This document shows, one piece after another, positions 46,340 through 58,500 of a stretch of DNA of 64,000 nucleotides. The notes below the pieces were generated by a model. It was not told the DNA's origin. It did not search any database and saw only the letters and a program-made list of their open reading frames with translations. Location of the stretch: contig MU008188.1 of NCBI GenBank assembly GCA_010909165.1, positions 310,001-374,000 on the forward strand. The letters run 5' to 3'. Position 1 is the stretch's first letter, and each line of letters opens with the position of its first letter. The translations under genes were made by a program, and so were the position numbers. This stretch comes from Anthoceros angustus. Taxonomy: Eukaryota; Streptophyta; Anthocerotopsida; Anthocerotales; Anthocerotaceae.

Positions 46340-46445
46340 CTCTACTGCGAAGCCTCAAGCTGCGGCCTCAAGCTGCGGCCTCAAGCTGCGGCCTCAAGCT
46401 GCTTGCTGCTGCGGCCTCAAGCTGCGCCTCCTGCGGCCTCAGTTG
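46340..46445 (+). repeat. 13-bp tandem repeat GCCTCAAGCTGCG
   Basis: About five near-exact units of CCTCAAGCTGCGG, with interruptions, flanked by more C/T/G-rich sequence. The region 46,250-47,110 otherwise holds no recognisable gene and becomes AT-rich after 46,640. Confidence 0.75.
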
Positions 46446-47111
46446 CCTCCTGTAGCTCAGTTGGAGGCAGCCTCACCTTCGCCCTTGCCCTCGCAGTGCA
46501 GCACACCATAGATGGGCTCGTAACTGTCCAGCAGGCGCCTACTGCGAGTGAGGCCTGATCGAGATCGGGATCCGTGCGTTCCCGGACGATCTCAATCTCG
46601 ATGGGCCTACTTGGTCTCCCCAACCCCACCAGCCCGCTCCTTACCTTTTCCTTATTTTCAGCATCTTAAACTCAAAAATTTCTACATATTCGGCGTTTTA
46701 AGGATAGTTATTTCTCGATTTTTACCTTTTACTAAATTTAAGTAATTAACGCCGAATCACCCCTCAAGGTACGGTAGTAACACGCATTGTAAAGTAGATG
46801 AAACATGAATGGTTGTAAACGGTATACCTTGTTTTACAACACTTTTGACATCTAATGTTAATGCGTGGGACCTGGTTTAATTTACAATGTATTGTATAAA
46901 ATACATTATCAAAAAACAATCAAAAATAAAGATATCATCAAATGTTGAGTTTGGAGAGAGATCAATGTCATCCTCATCCATATGCACCAGGGTTCTTCGG
47001 TCCAAGTAGACTAGAATAGACTTATAGAAGAAAAAGCGTGTATCAAATTCCAGAATCGGTTGTGCATTGTGGGGGGTGCATGATACCCTAAAAAGACACT
47101 CTATGTACGTG

Positions 47112-47545
47112 TGTGAGTTGGTTCCAAAATGAAATTACAGCTCAGTATTAATTATGATATAATTTTGTACAAAAGGTTTAATCAATGGAATGGACTGACA
47201 AGTGTGCAAAGACACGGCAAAGCCCTGGAAAAAGGGAATACTTGCTAGCTCAAGAAGCACCAACATTTTAAATATCACGATTGAGAGTGATAAAACGCTC
47301 TAAATCCTTAATTGTTTTGTTGGTACTAAACTTCAGATTGAGATCTAAATCCTAAATGAAATGAAAGACCCTTTGAGTTACTCCCATTCAATAATGTCAT
47401 ACTCCTCATCCTCCTCCATAGCACTAGTTTGTTGTGTGGCTGCAGAAGGAGTCTCACTATGCACTTCATTGAGATCCCTTGACGGCTCCACTAAATCCAG
47501 CGCAGATGTAGAGGCATCTAGCCCTACGATTGCGATTACCGTCCT
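47112..47545 (-). repeat. Dispersed ~430-bp repeat, copy B, abutting the P4-ATPase
   Basis: Partner of 2640-3067. An acceptor-like GTAG near 47,527 is followed on the minus strand by GLDASTSALDLVEPSRDLNE, then QTSAMEEDEEYDIIEWE and a stop at 47,378, and a conserved 3' flank containing GGTTTAATCAATGGAATGG. Similarity to copy A begins right at the GGTAAT that would be the donor of P4-ATPase exon 19. Confidence 0.65.
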
Positions 47546-50500
47546 CTGACATCCTTTCATATATCACAGTATCTGCACCCTGTGCAAACCGACACCAAAT
47601 TATTAGAGCAGCCTGCCAGTGTGTTCGATGCATGCAATTATAAAATTCAACACCAGAAAGCATACCTTGCAATACAGCAACAACCTCCCATTTGGATACC
47701 TACAGATAACAGACTGCCTCTTCCTCGTGCTGGTGTATGCACATAACATACAACAAACGATTCAGACCCCAGAGTGACAGGCAGCAGGCAAAACGGGGAA
47801 GACCTACATAGAAACAGGAAAAATACTATAACAGTATGGCAAGAATTTTAATCGACCTATTGAACTCCAGGACGTTCAATATTTCATACTCGACGTCTTG
47901 CAACTTGCCTATCTTCTCAACATGAGATTCACGAACTCGGATGGCTGTCGGGGATCGCCTGCAGAGAACAACAAATGTCCCTTATCACAAAGAATTGGTC
48001 CATTCCCTCCATAAAATAAGTCATTCAGATGAGTTCAGAGGCATCTGAATCGAAACCAAACCCATGAAAGAAGAATCCAAAGTTTTTTGCAGCCGCGACA
48101 AGTGCAGCTTCGTCAGGTGAAGCAGCCTGGTAAGTGATTTTCTCAGGTTTGTCTTCACCCTCTGGCAGGACAGTGTGACAGATAGCAAGACATCTGAAAA
48201 ATTCCTGCAAAGCAATAACAAAAGCTGTGATCTCTTGTGGTGAGGTTGGATATTGGAGAATAGCATACACCCTTCTGGCGATGGAAGCACTAGAGACGTC
48301 CTTAGAAAATAAACCCAAGGGCCGAAGTGAAGGAGCAGTTGTCCATTACCTTGCACACTTCTGGGTTGTCTTCATTTCTCCATCCTCCCTTCATCAGTCT
48401 CCTATCATCAAAATTAAACCCTTTCTCCCGTACGGCATCATCAGTCCTCTCCACCTGAATCCAATTGAACAGTCTATCATCACCTTTGGCTGAGGGACAG
48501 AGACATCATCTCAATGTATATCAGATGATAAGACTAAGATTCAGCCAACCTCCTCCAAGACGAGCCCTGTCCGATGAGCTGCAGCCCTCTGAATTTCAGT
48601 TATCCCAGTGCCATACATCACTCCCCCAATAGAGCATTTGAAGAATTCCATCAAATTCCGTGTTAATGTGCCTGTCTTGTCGGAAAAAATATACTCAATC
48701 TGCACAACATCCTACAGTAAGCCTTGGTACAACACTAAAAACACAACATGATCAGACACAGAAGAAAATATCACCTGACCAAGCTCTTCATTGAGATTTG
48801 ATGTCCGTGCCAAAGCTGGAGTGTTACTCTCTTTATGATACATATTGATATCATTGTTAATGAATTGAGTGGACTGGATGAACTTGATCATCTGCAGAGT
48901 CGAAAGAAAGGCAGATAGAAACACATCCAGCATCACAACTGGACAACATAAGTTAGAGGAAATGAAATTGTTCTAAGCTTGCAGGACATGCATTACCTCA
49001 ATGGACACATACAACGATATCGGTATGATACTCGAAAATAATGTGACAAAGGTGAAAAAGGATAGAATTGCCACCTACAATCCACCATGTCGGACACATT
49101 AGTCTCAAGGGTTATGTCAACTCGTCAAGAGCATTTCATTGATGGCACTGAACACAGTGTCCATGTAACAAATGACATACCTTCCATGGTTTGCGCCTGC
49201 GTCACTTGTCTAGATTGTTGCTCTCGTTGATGAAGTCTTTGCATAATAAGCCTTCCGATACTCCTCCTAAATTAAAACACAACATGATCAGACACAGAAG
49301 AAAATATCACCTGACCAAGCTCTTCATTGAGATTTGATGTCCGTGCCAAAGCTGGAGTGTTACTCTCTTTATGATACATATTGATATCATTGTTAATGAA
49401 TTGAGTGGACTGGATGAACTTGATCATCTGCAGAGTCGAAAGAAAGGCAGATAGAGCTTAACATCCAGCATCACAACTGGACAACATAAGTTAGAGGAAA
49501 TGAAATTGTTCTAAGCTTGCAGGACATGCATTACCTCAATGGACACATACAACGATATCGGTATGATACTCGAAAATAATGTGACAAAGGTGAAAAAGGA
49601 TAGAATTGCCACCTACAATCCACCATGTCGGACACATTAGTCTCAAGGGTTATGTCAACTCGTCAAGAGCATTTCATTGATGGCACTGAACACAACTGAC
49701 CACAGCTTTGTTGCTGGGATTGTATTGCTGCTCAACGCCTCCAAATAGACCAAGGTAGTAATATTTTCTTGAAAGGAAAACTCCACTGTGCACCAAACAC
49801 AAATAACATGTTACAGAGACAGTTCTTCTCCAGCAGCACTACTCGCAAGCCACTACCCCCTTTAGAAAATAAAAGAATTGGTCGAATTCCTGCACCACGT
49901 TAAGTCTGGAAACTCAAATTTGACTGGAAGAGGCATATGTTTTCACCTTCCAATGCCGCCAATGAAGCAGAGAATAAAGAGTATGCCAAAAAGGAGCAGA
50001 ATCAGCTTGTCCAGTCTTCTCTCCAAAGTGCTCCTTTTTGAAGGAACATCCATTGCGTTCATCATAACCTGGGCATCCAGTAAATTACAATAAGAATGAC
50101 CCCTCTGCATTTATAACTGCTTACAAAGCTCCTAAATAGACACAGGCAGAACCAAGTCCCATACCTTAGTCTCGTGGCCAGCAAATACTACAGCCCCCAC
50201 AATCCAATCTGTGTTACGCAGGCTGCAACCCTGGACATGCAAGGAGCAAGTGAACCAGCAGAATACTTCGGCTAATTGACCAAATATCCTAAATTCAACA
50301 ACTCCATGCTTACTCGCAGCAGAATCTGATTGGGTGAGACTGGCAGTGTTTGCTTCCCAACAACCAGATTACCCGTGAAAGTGTACAAGGAGTTGTTTGG
50401 ATGTTCACATTCAATCCTTCCTGAGCAGACAGATAGTAATTCTCAGCCTGAATCCGAAACACGTTGGCCATCCAGAGCACAAACCCAACAAAACACTACC

Positions 50501-52235
50501 AGACCTGAAAATTCTGCTGCATTCTCTGCATCAATGAAATCCCAAGTTCGTTCCAAGGCCTTCCGAATCTTCAAATTTGTCTCACCGTCTAAGTTTGATG
50601 TCTGTATAGCAGGGAGAACATATACACCGGCAGTGTGAAACACACAAATCATGCATTCTTCACCAAATGCTATCCCTGCTCAGGCTCGGGATAGATAAGA
50701 GGCCGACACATCTGCACAACACCAACCAGAATATAGTACCTCAATATAGCAGATACCATCTGCATTCGTACTGGCCAGAAAGAGCAGGTCTGCAGGAAAG
50801 TAATGGTCTTGCTTCACCTGAAAAAGAGTAGACCCATCACACAGCAGAAGTCAATCAGAGGTGGTTCCCAGTACAGCATGAGAGAGAAAAGTTAACATTG
50901 CAAGGACATCGTTCAGCACCAGCGAATGAAATGCTTTTTCACTACAAGGAAAACTTAGAATGCTAACCTTTACAACGTCACCTACAGCAACCTTGCTCCA
51001 TGGTGTAGGAACCCAACGACGATCTCTTAAGACATCAACCAAGCCAGAGTTGATAACCTTGTCATTCAAATACCGCTTCTGCAAGAACAGATGCATACAA
51101 AGGAAGATATAGATGCTTCTTAGTAGCCATAATGTTCATGCCTTTGCTCAAAGGTGCCAGAAGCTCACTGGCTTTTGCCAGGATATCACAACCTTGACAT
51201 AAGACGATGTAAAGCATGACACAAGGTCCCCCTACAGCAAAGACAAAGCTTTTCACAACAGTCACGGTAGATGACTTGCCCTGTCCTCAAAACCTTCCTT
51301 TATCAGGGACACAGTTAGCACAAGCGCGAGCGGTCCAGCATTTGTAATAGGATTTACAGGACTGCAGGGCATAGATGTACCGCCTGTCAGAGCTCAGATA
51401 TTGTATAAAATTTTGCTCAAAAACATTCCCGCCAGATAGAGCCTTTGCATAGACATATTTTCAGGGCCAACAGCGGAAGTGCCAACCTTATGGGAGTTGC
51501 AGACAGAATTGCTATCAAGAGAAAGTAAAGATTTGCAACCCGTCGGAACTGCAGCGTCGGTAGCAAAACTCGGTTGTCAGCACATAACATCCCAGAATGA
51601 GACAACTGCTGCAACTCCTCACATACTGTTGAAAACCCATTTCAACACGTGAGCTATCCACACAGTCAAGGAAAATACACAGTGCACACCTGCTCAAATA
51701 ATCCTTTTGGTAGAAATGTGACCAAATTATACTTGGTTGTTGAGATGGAATTGCCCTGCAAAAGTAAAGGTGGACACCCGTCAGAATCTAAAAGCAGGAT
51801 GACACAGTAAGGCACGGTCCTTTCAGCGCCTGCAATCAGGAGGGGGATCTAGATCCGTACTACTTGACATCCAGCCCGAGCGGACCCGAGAGAGTAAGAA
51901 GCAGCAAAATTGCGGAAAAGGCGTCAATTTGGTTCCGGCAGCACGATTAGTGAGGACGAAAAGGGACGTGCTAGAATTGGAGAAAAAGATTAGAGTGGCG
52001 GTAGCCAAGGTCGGGACAAAAGAAAGGGAAGGAAACCTGGATCCGGATGGATTTCTGAGCAGAACAAAGGCACCTGGCAATCAAGTACCTTGAATCGGAA
52101 GGGGGCGTTGCTCTGCGGATTGTTGCAGTGGACCACACGGTGACCAAGATGTAGAGAATCATCAGGCGGACTGTGCATCTCGTAAAGTCGAATTCGGCCC
52201 CGGTGGCTGGGCCTTACTTTGTCCCACAGCCCCAT
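47540..52235 (-). pseudogene. P4-type phospholipid-transporting ATPase (ALA3-like), 5' half only
   Basis: P4-ATPases flip aminophospholipids to the cytosolic leaflet. Exons read on the minus strand: 52089-52235, 51690-51755, 51487-51548, 51280-51361, 50968-51078, 50740-50817, 50505-50601, 50314-50420, 50165-50230, 49947-50068, 49701-49785, a duplicated pair (see repeat), 48550-48699, 48350-48489, 48062-48204, 47857-47958, 47666-47729, 47540-47579. Landmarks: [33 protein letters not shown] (actuator), [16 protein letters not shown] (phosphorylated Asp about residue 413, duplication counted once), [12 protein letters not shown] and GADTVIYERM (nucleotide binding). About 620 of 1,150-1,250 expected residues are present. 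The rest of the nucleotide domain, the hinge (TGDK) and TM5-TM10 are absent. The intron after 51280 uses a GC donor. The phase between exons 48550-48699 and 48350-48489 is off by one as I read it. Confidence 0.85.
48738..49694 (-). repeat. Duplication of two P4-ATPase exons
   Basis: 48,738-49,156 and 49,274-49,694 are nearly identical (one small change near 48,920/49,455). Each carries an exon VAILSFFTFVTLFSSIIPIS plus LYVSIE (48997-49074 and 49535-49612) and an exon [20 protein letters not shown] to NEELGQ (48775-48891 and 49311-49427). The 117-bp spacer is unique and is not recognised. All four exons are in phase, so splicing through both would repeat 65 residues, including a transmembrane helix. 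Confidence 0.9.
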
Positions 52236-53900
52236 GACTGTTGAGACCTGCTAGAGGGGACCAGGAGGTTGCGCGGGCGGGGGCTTCCCAATCCAATGTC
52301 TATACAGCAGCTGATGCATCCTGGAATGGAGTGATTTACGAGCCAGACATGGCGTGCCTCACGGATCTCGATTCCGGACGGAGTTGAAGAGGCTGCCCGA
52401 CTGTCCAGTCTACCAAGCCAACCACAAACCGCGGGAAAGAGCATACCCAGCTGCCCGCACACGGTCAAACTCCGTTCCATGCAGCTACATACATAGCAAG
52501 TACAGAACTATGTATGTATGCTACTACAAAATCTCATACAAATCAAAATACGGCAACATGGAACGATTTTGAAGAAGGATCGACGGATGTAGGAATCTGG
52601 ATTCCTGGAATAAATGAATAAATTCTGAATCGTTCTTACAAGTACTGACGTGAGACTTTTTTTAAATATATATTTTTGCTTATCTCATTAATAATTAATC
52701 TAAAACAAAAAAAATAGAACTTTAGGTTTATAATTTAATCCTAGGCCAGTGAAAATTGAATGATTTATAGTAAAATAAAATCTCTATCTTTTGGATTGCC
52801 TCGGAAACAGTTTTCATAACAAAGCTAACACACCTCTAATAGCTAGTTCCTATAATAAAGCTAAATCGTCATAGCATACTCCTAAATGTACGAGTTAGTA
52901 TTGTCTGGGACATCATATTCTCTACAGCTAAGAAAAGCGGGTTCTTTCCCTAAAGAGAGCGCTCATATATTCGTGCTCAATGACGTTTTTCTCAGAGTTG
53001 ATCTGTTTTTGACTCGGGCGGACTAGGTTTCTATTGCTGATGTGGTTGAAACAGACCCTACCCAGGACAGTGTCTACGAGTATGTTATCTTTAATCCTTC
53101 AATCCTCCGAGGTGGGCAGCGGAGGGATGTGCGACAACGAAGATCCACAAGTACTCTTCCATGCAAGATGGCCACGCCTTCATCCCCTTGCTCTTGCTAT
53201 TGAGACTCATTAGGCCATGGGCAAGGATTTTTGTATGCTCGTCAAGGCCTGTCCCAAGGCTTACCACTCTCACAACAATGGGTTGGTCTCCCCTTTCTTC
53301 TATTATGGCTTTCTTCAGACAACGGGTGTCCATTGCCCTAAAGAGGGTACAGAACGGCGGTAAGCGCAGGGGTTGTGGCATCTTCAGCCCCAGTGGTAGG
53401 TAGGCCTTTTCATATCCTGAACCACAAAATTCTTAGAGCAGTAGTTTCAAGATAAGTGATCGCAAGGGTCTAATCGTGGGGGCTAGTCCCAAGATAAGTG
53501 ATCGCAAGGGTCTAATCGTGGGGCTAGTCCCCCTTAGCGCGATGCTTTCCCGAGGGTTGTTCCCCTTTTTTTTCGGAGTAGATAGATTTTTCCAATCTCT
53601 TTTTTCACATGAGGTCTGCCCCTCAAAATAGTAACTACAACAAAGCTAAGATCTTCAGAAGCTAGTTTTCTCCATCAAAGCTAAACCTGAAAGCACCAAA
53701 GCTAAGATCTTCACAAGCTAGTTTTCTCCATCAAAGCTAAACCTGAAAGCACGCTTCTAAATTTATGAGCGAGTTCTCTGCAACATAGCTGAAACCTTGA
53801 ATCACACTCCTAAGATGAACGTATGAACAACAAAAAGTAGGAGAAATTAACACTCTTAAATCTCACTGCTAAGATTACCCGTTCAGGGCAGCTTCAGCTA
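52236..53900. other. Intergenic region with two short tandem duplications
   Basis: The P4-ATPase promoter side followed by AT-rich sequence from 52,600. A 41-bp unit is doubled at 53,449-53,530 (AAGATAAGTGATCGCAAGGG) and a 57-bp unit at 53,641-53,753 (GCTAGTTTTCTCCATCAAAG). A weak coding-like stretch at 53,050-53,370 could not be assigned. Confidence 0.6.
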
Positions 53901-54009
53901 GTGCGGCATCGTCTACCGGGTCCCGCAACGTGCCGTCTTCCACTGCCATTTTGGCGACATCGACCTGGCTACCCGGGAGGCATGTCGGCGGGACGGGGAT
54001 CCTTCCCAC

Positions 54010-55430
54010 TCTAAGGGTCGTAAGTCAGGTCGTACAGGGTTTTAGCGGGCGGCTGATGAAGAGCCGCCGAGGGCTGCAGATAGAGGTTGGGCTCGCCGTA
54101 GTGGCCCATGAAGGCCAGGTCGAAGGTGATGATTTGATCGGCGTGCCGCGGCCCACGCCCCGGAGGTTGAAGAGGAAGGGCTCGGGCGGGCCACGGCGCC
54201 GTCCAGGCCGACGGAACGGAGGAAGGAGACCGGCGTGCCGTCCACGTCCACGCCCTGCAGCTGCTCCACCAGCAGGCGGCGGCGCAGGAGGAAGGGCGCC
54301 CCAGCTTCTCGTACACGCGCACGTCCGCCAGGGGGTCCATGGGATCTTGCGCCTGGCCGCTGCCCTACTGTCTGCGGGATGGTGTTCGCCGGGCTCACTC
54401 AGCGCGCTCCGCGTGCTTGAGTGTCATCCGGAGGGCCTGGCTGGGGAGCGGCTCGCCGAAGTTGATGATGCGCGGGAAGCAAGACGCGGTTGATTAACGT
54501 GAATGCACCAACACAGCAGAAAGCACAAGACGGTGCAAGCTTAAGGTGCGTACCGCAGCGGGCGCAGTGGCGGCCGGTTCGGTGATCGTGCACCGTCTTC
54601 GCATAGCGAGCAACCGCTCGATAATCTGCGATGCCAGGCACACGCAGCGTAAACAGCGCATTTGCAGCTGCTGCAAGGTGCAGGTGCAGACGCAGCTGCT
54701 GTGGATTTGGAAGCATAGATAGATAGATAGCATGCCTTGCAGTGTCGTGAGACCTACCCCGGATGTACTCTTTGCCGCATTTCTGACACTGTTCGCGGTT
54801 GCACACCTGCTCAGACTTGGAGTGGCCGACGTGCACGAGCCCTGGTACTGACTGGTAAAATGCCGCTCCTCCTGTGCAGTCCATGGCAATTCTGTGACAC
54901 CAGGTACTTGAGAAGGCCTCGATTCTGAAGCTCCACCAGCGCCATGTGGACGTCGTCTTGCGTGCGCGCACTCTGCCTTGCACACGAAGCGTCCACACTC
55001 CTTTGGGGCCTCGGAAGTCGGGGATGCCTGGCAGTGCTATTCCACCTCTTTCATGAATTCATCATCTTTACCTGCCTACCATTGTCTGATGTCCAAATGT
55101 ATCCTCATTTTGGTCTAACCTGCAGATGTGGAGATGCCGGCTCCGGTGAGGCCACGATACGCTTGCTCGTCCTGATCAGGTCACCAAAAATCTCGGCTTT
55201 CCGGTCCACAGGCACCGGCGGCTCGAATCGCTCCTTCGCTTGTTCTGGTTCCTTGTGCGCCTTGTGAGCTACGGTGCTCTACAGATGGGAGCTTTGTTCA
55301 GAGTCTGGAGCTCCACAAACAGCAGCGCCTTCGCCTGCGCCTGCGCCTGAGCTCACAGGTCGTTGGCAGCCAAACCGGCCTTCACCGAAATTGAGATGAA
55401 ATCGCGGCTCCACGACAGGGTGTCAAGTGG
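54010..55430 (-). pseudogene. Class-IV sirtuin, SIRT7-type NAD-dependent deacylase, frameshifted
   Basis: Minus-strand pieces in order: RKAEIFGDLIRTSKRIV; LTGAGISTSA (exon end about 55,120); GIPDFRGPKGVWTL (from 55,027); THMALVELQ-like VHMALVELQNRGLLKYLVSQ then NCHGLHRRSGI; VCNREQCQKCGKEYIR and TGRHCARCG, giving the four zinc Cys; INFGEPLPSQALRMTLKHAE; and a C-terminal frame ending YDLTYDP at about 54,011. The CNREQCQKC form and a FGEPLPSQ loop after the second Cys pair fit SIRT7 better than plant SRT1/SIRT6. At least three single-base frame changes are needed (around 55,145, 54,970 and 54,870). The usual NAD-site motif QN-x-DGLH reads QNCHGLH, an Asp-to-His change. Either a decaying gene or sequence errors in GC-rich DNA. 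Confidence 0.75.
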
Positions 55431-55567
55431 CATGGCACACACGACGGCAACCCACGTCTGTCGGACCGGCCGTCACCGTGGAATAAAAACGACCCTCGTC
55501 ACACCTTCGACCGGACACTCGCGCACAACTTCAATGTCATATTATAAACGACCTGAACACCTACCAC

Positions 55568-58500
55568 CTACAGCTGTCGATGTTTGCGGCTGTGCCGCCT
55601 TTTCCCGACCTGTTCTCCCTTCACCCTCACCCGCTCACGCACTCTGCATCCAGCAGTGAGCAAACCTAGAGCTCCCATGACATAGAAACCCTTGTACGGG
55701 ACTAATGTCAGTCCAGCCAAATAACAACAGAAGCCTGCGCACAAGTACGCTGCGCTGAGGCCCATGTCTCTGATGCAAGTACCCATTTTAAAATATGGGA
55801 TAGCCAACATGTCGAGGGTGTTCCCATTCACACTGCTTCCGTAAAGGCCGTGAACAATCAACCCGACACTCAGAACCGAGTCAACAAGAGATGGTAATGG
55901 CCGATCCCAACCAGGCCTCTGCGTACAAACAATGACCAATCATACTCTGATGAGAAACGATCCGACCAGTTTGACTATCAGGAAAAAGGGCACCAGGACA
56001 CTACACTCAAACAGCTCACCTGTACCCATGCCACGAGGGACGGAAACATCATGGCCGTCGCACAAAGATGCAAAAGAAGCAGTCCCTGAGTATGATTGAA
56101 AAGGTCCAACTGTGTGCCGCCACAGCTGAGATCAGACTCTGCAGTTGAGCAACCATCAATACCTGCAACCCTTGGCCATGAGCTTGTTGGCACATCACCG
56201 TTAGTGGAAGCTGGCTCGTCTTTCCATTTACTCCTCTGCAGACTCCCATGATGTCTGCAGGAGCAAGCCCTGGTCACAACATTGCCCCACTCAAACAGCA
56301 CCAACAAAGAGACTAACAAACGTTGACAACGAGAAACTCTAAGTGCCATGAACCCAGGAAATGCAAGGACGACCTCGCTACTTACTCCCTACCTCAACCA
56401 GCCAGCCTCACCTCAAAAGTGACAAATGGCATCGCCACGCATGTGTTACGCACAACACAAGGAGTCCCAAAGCGGGATGCACAAACAGCACTAATACAAT
56501 AGCTAGTACAGCCACTGTTAAGGTTGGCTTTCCACGAACTTTCCTCACTACCTGGACACACAAAAGTTAGATAATACTTATGCTGCATGTACTATCAAGT
56601 TCACGGTAAGTAGAGCTGAACTAGTTCGTAAGAGCTGGGAACGTTTTGAGAGTCTGACCTGGGAAGATGAGCACAATGAGAGGCGGCCAAGTAATCTGTG
56701 GAGCCAGCGCGAATACTGACTCTCTTGCCAAGTGCACCATCTACGAGATTTACGACCCAGGGTTGGCAAGTGCAAACTGGAAGAAAGCTCATCAAAATTT
56801 GGAAGGGACCTAACAAATACCTGGCTTTCAGATGAAAATGAAGATAAGCTGAAGAGTGGAACACCACTGTTATGGCCAGAGCCAGAGCCATCATGGCTCC
56901 ACTAGCGAATGCATAACAGAGACAGGATGTCAACAGGAAACTCAACAGTTGCGGTAAACCTTGGTTTTGCAGGGTAGTGACTGTGAGGTACACTAGCAGG
57001 GGACCAAAACATAAGATCATTAATGATAATGGCCGTATGAGGTTGGACTCTAGACAAGCCAGGATGGAGGGTATTGGTTGATCTTGTTCCCATGCAAGTG
57101 CCTGGCGCATTAAGGCGAACAGCACCAGCGCAACCGCAAAACCCGAGATCTGCAGTTCAAGAAAGGAGGGCCATGACATACTTGCTTACATTGGACTTTA
57201 GTACGTAAAAAGAAGGTTGCAACAAGCTACAGAATGCACCTGTAGCCCATAAGTCAAAAAGAACCTGCCCGCAGCTGCAAGCACAGATATCTTCATACTG
57301 ATGTTGTATGCACAATGAGGATCTGCCTGCAAGCGTTTCCCCATACAGGTCAATTACCCTTCTCACAGTTTTAAGAAGCCACTAAACAATGTCACCTCCA
57401 TCACCCACCACAAAAACAATACTTGTTCCTTCCACTCCGTTCAGTGTCCAGATTGCCGGAGAGGAGTCCACAGACATAGTTTCTGAGTTCAGACTTGGAA
57501 GAACTAAAAGGCCAGAAGAAGCATCCCAGACAAGAGCAACCGGTGGAAAGCATCGCAGTTTGCAGATGTCTGGACAGAGCAGAACGAGGACCCTCGTGAG
57601 GTTTTCCAGCAGCAATGGCTACAGAGGATGACAATGTAAAAAGAGGAATTTAATTCTTGGAAAATGAGGTTCGAGGCTTACTTGAGTGATCTCCTTCAGC
57701 TTGTGGAGGTTCAGTCATACCACAGCTTGCAGTTCTCATTGAAACTGACAATGGAAACATCCCTAAGCTTGCTGCAACTGACAACTTCGTTACCAATGGA
57801 TGATTTTCTCTTAGAGTCACCTCCTGCATTAGAATCCCACTTTGCCAAATTAAGACAAGTTCTAAAGGGAACAAAAGGCTGGCTACTTTGATTCACCAAA
57901 TAATTGTGTTGTTACTGCCAGAATGCTGGAGTATCATCCAGATCAAGGAACAACATTGGATGAAGCCACCTGTATCTGCAACTAAATCCTACCCGTTGCT
58001 TGAAGAACGAAGAGACAATCCATGAGGATGAGATGGGGGCACTCCCGTCGCCGATGTTCAGGAACTGTCCAAGGGCCATAGATGCAGCAGGAGGAGGCCG
58101 TCCAGAAAGGCTCTGACCACATGCAATACCAGATGCCTCGGCTGTGAGATGCATCATCAGACCTACAGCTTCAGGATTCAAATTGAAAACAGCACTTTTG
58201 GGTCATACTGGCTGTGGGGCCACGGATATTGTGAGGTACTGAAATCCTTGAAGCTCATCAGGACTCAATCTAATAATGGCTGATGGAGGTGCTTGCTCAG
58301 ATTGCCCTCCCGGTTCAGTCTGTACAGAATGCAACCACCAATTCATAATAGCTTAACTTAGATGGGGAACAGCAAGGCTTGTGGCACTGCTGCAAGAGAA
58401 AGGTTGACTTGTGCATTCCTAAGAACATAATATCTTGCCTGAAGTGGTGCCGGCCCTGCAGGAAGCTGAACAAACTTCATCGTCACCTCCTTAATGCGAT

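Noticed and set aside
53040-53110. Possible LSM14/DCP5 fragment (VYEYVIF)
   Set aside because: Only a seven-residue resemblance, with no continuing similarity or splice structure.
53930-54493. A 187-residue plus-strand frame rich in Arg, Gly and Pro
   Set aside because: It is antisense to the sirtuin 3' exons and reflects high GC content.
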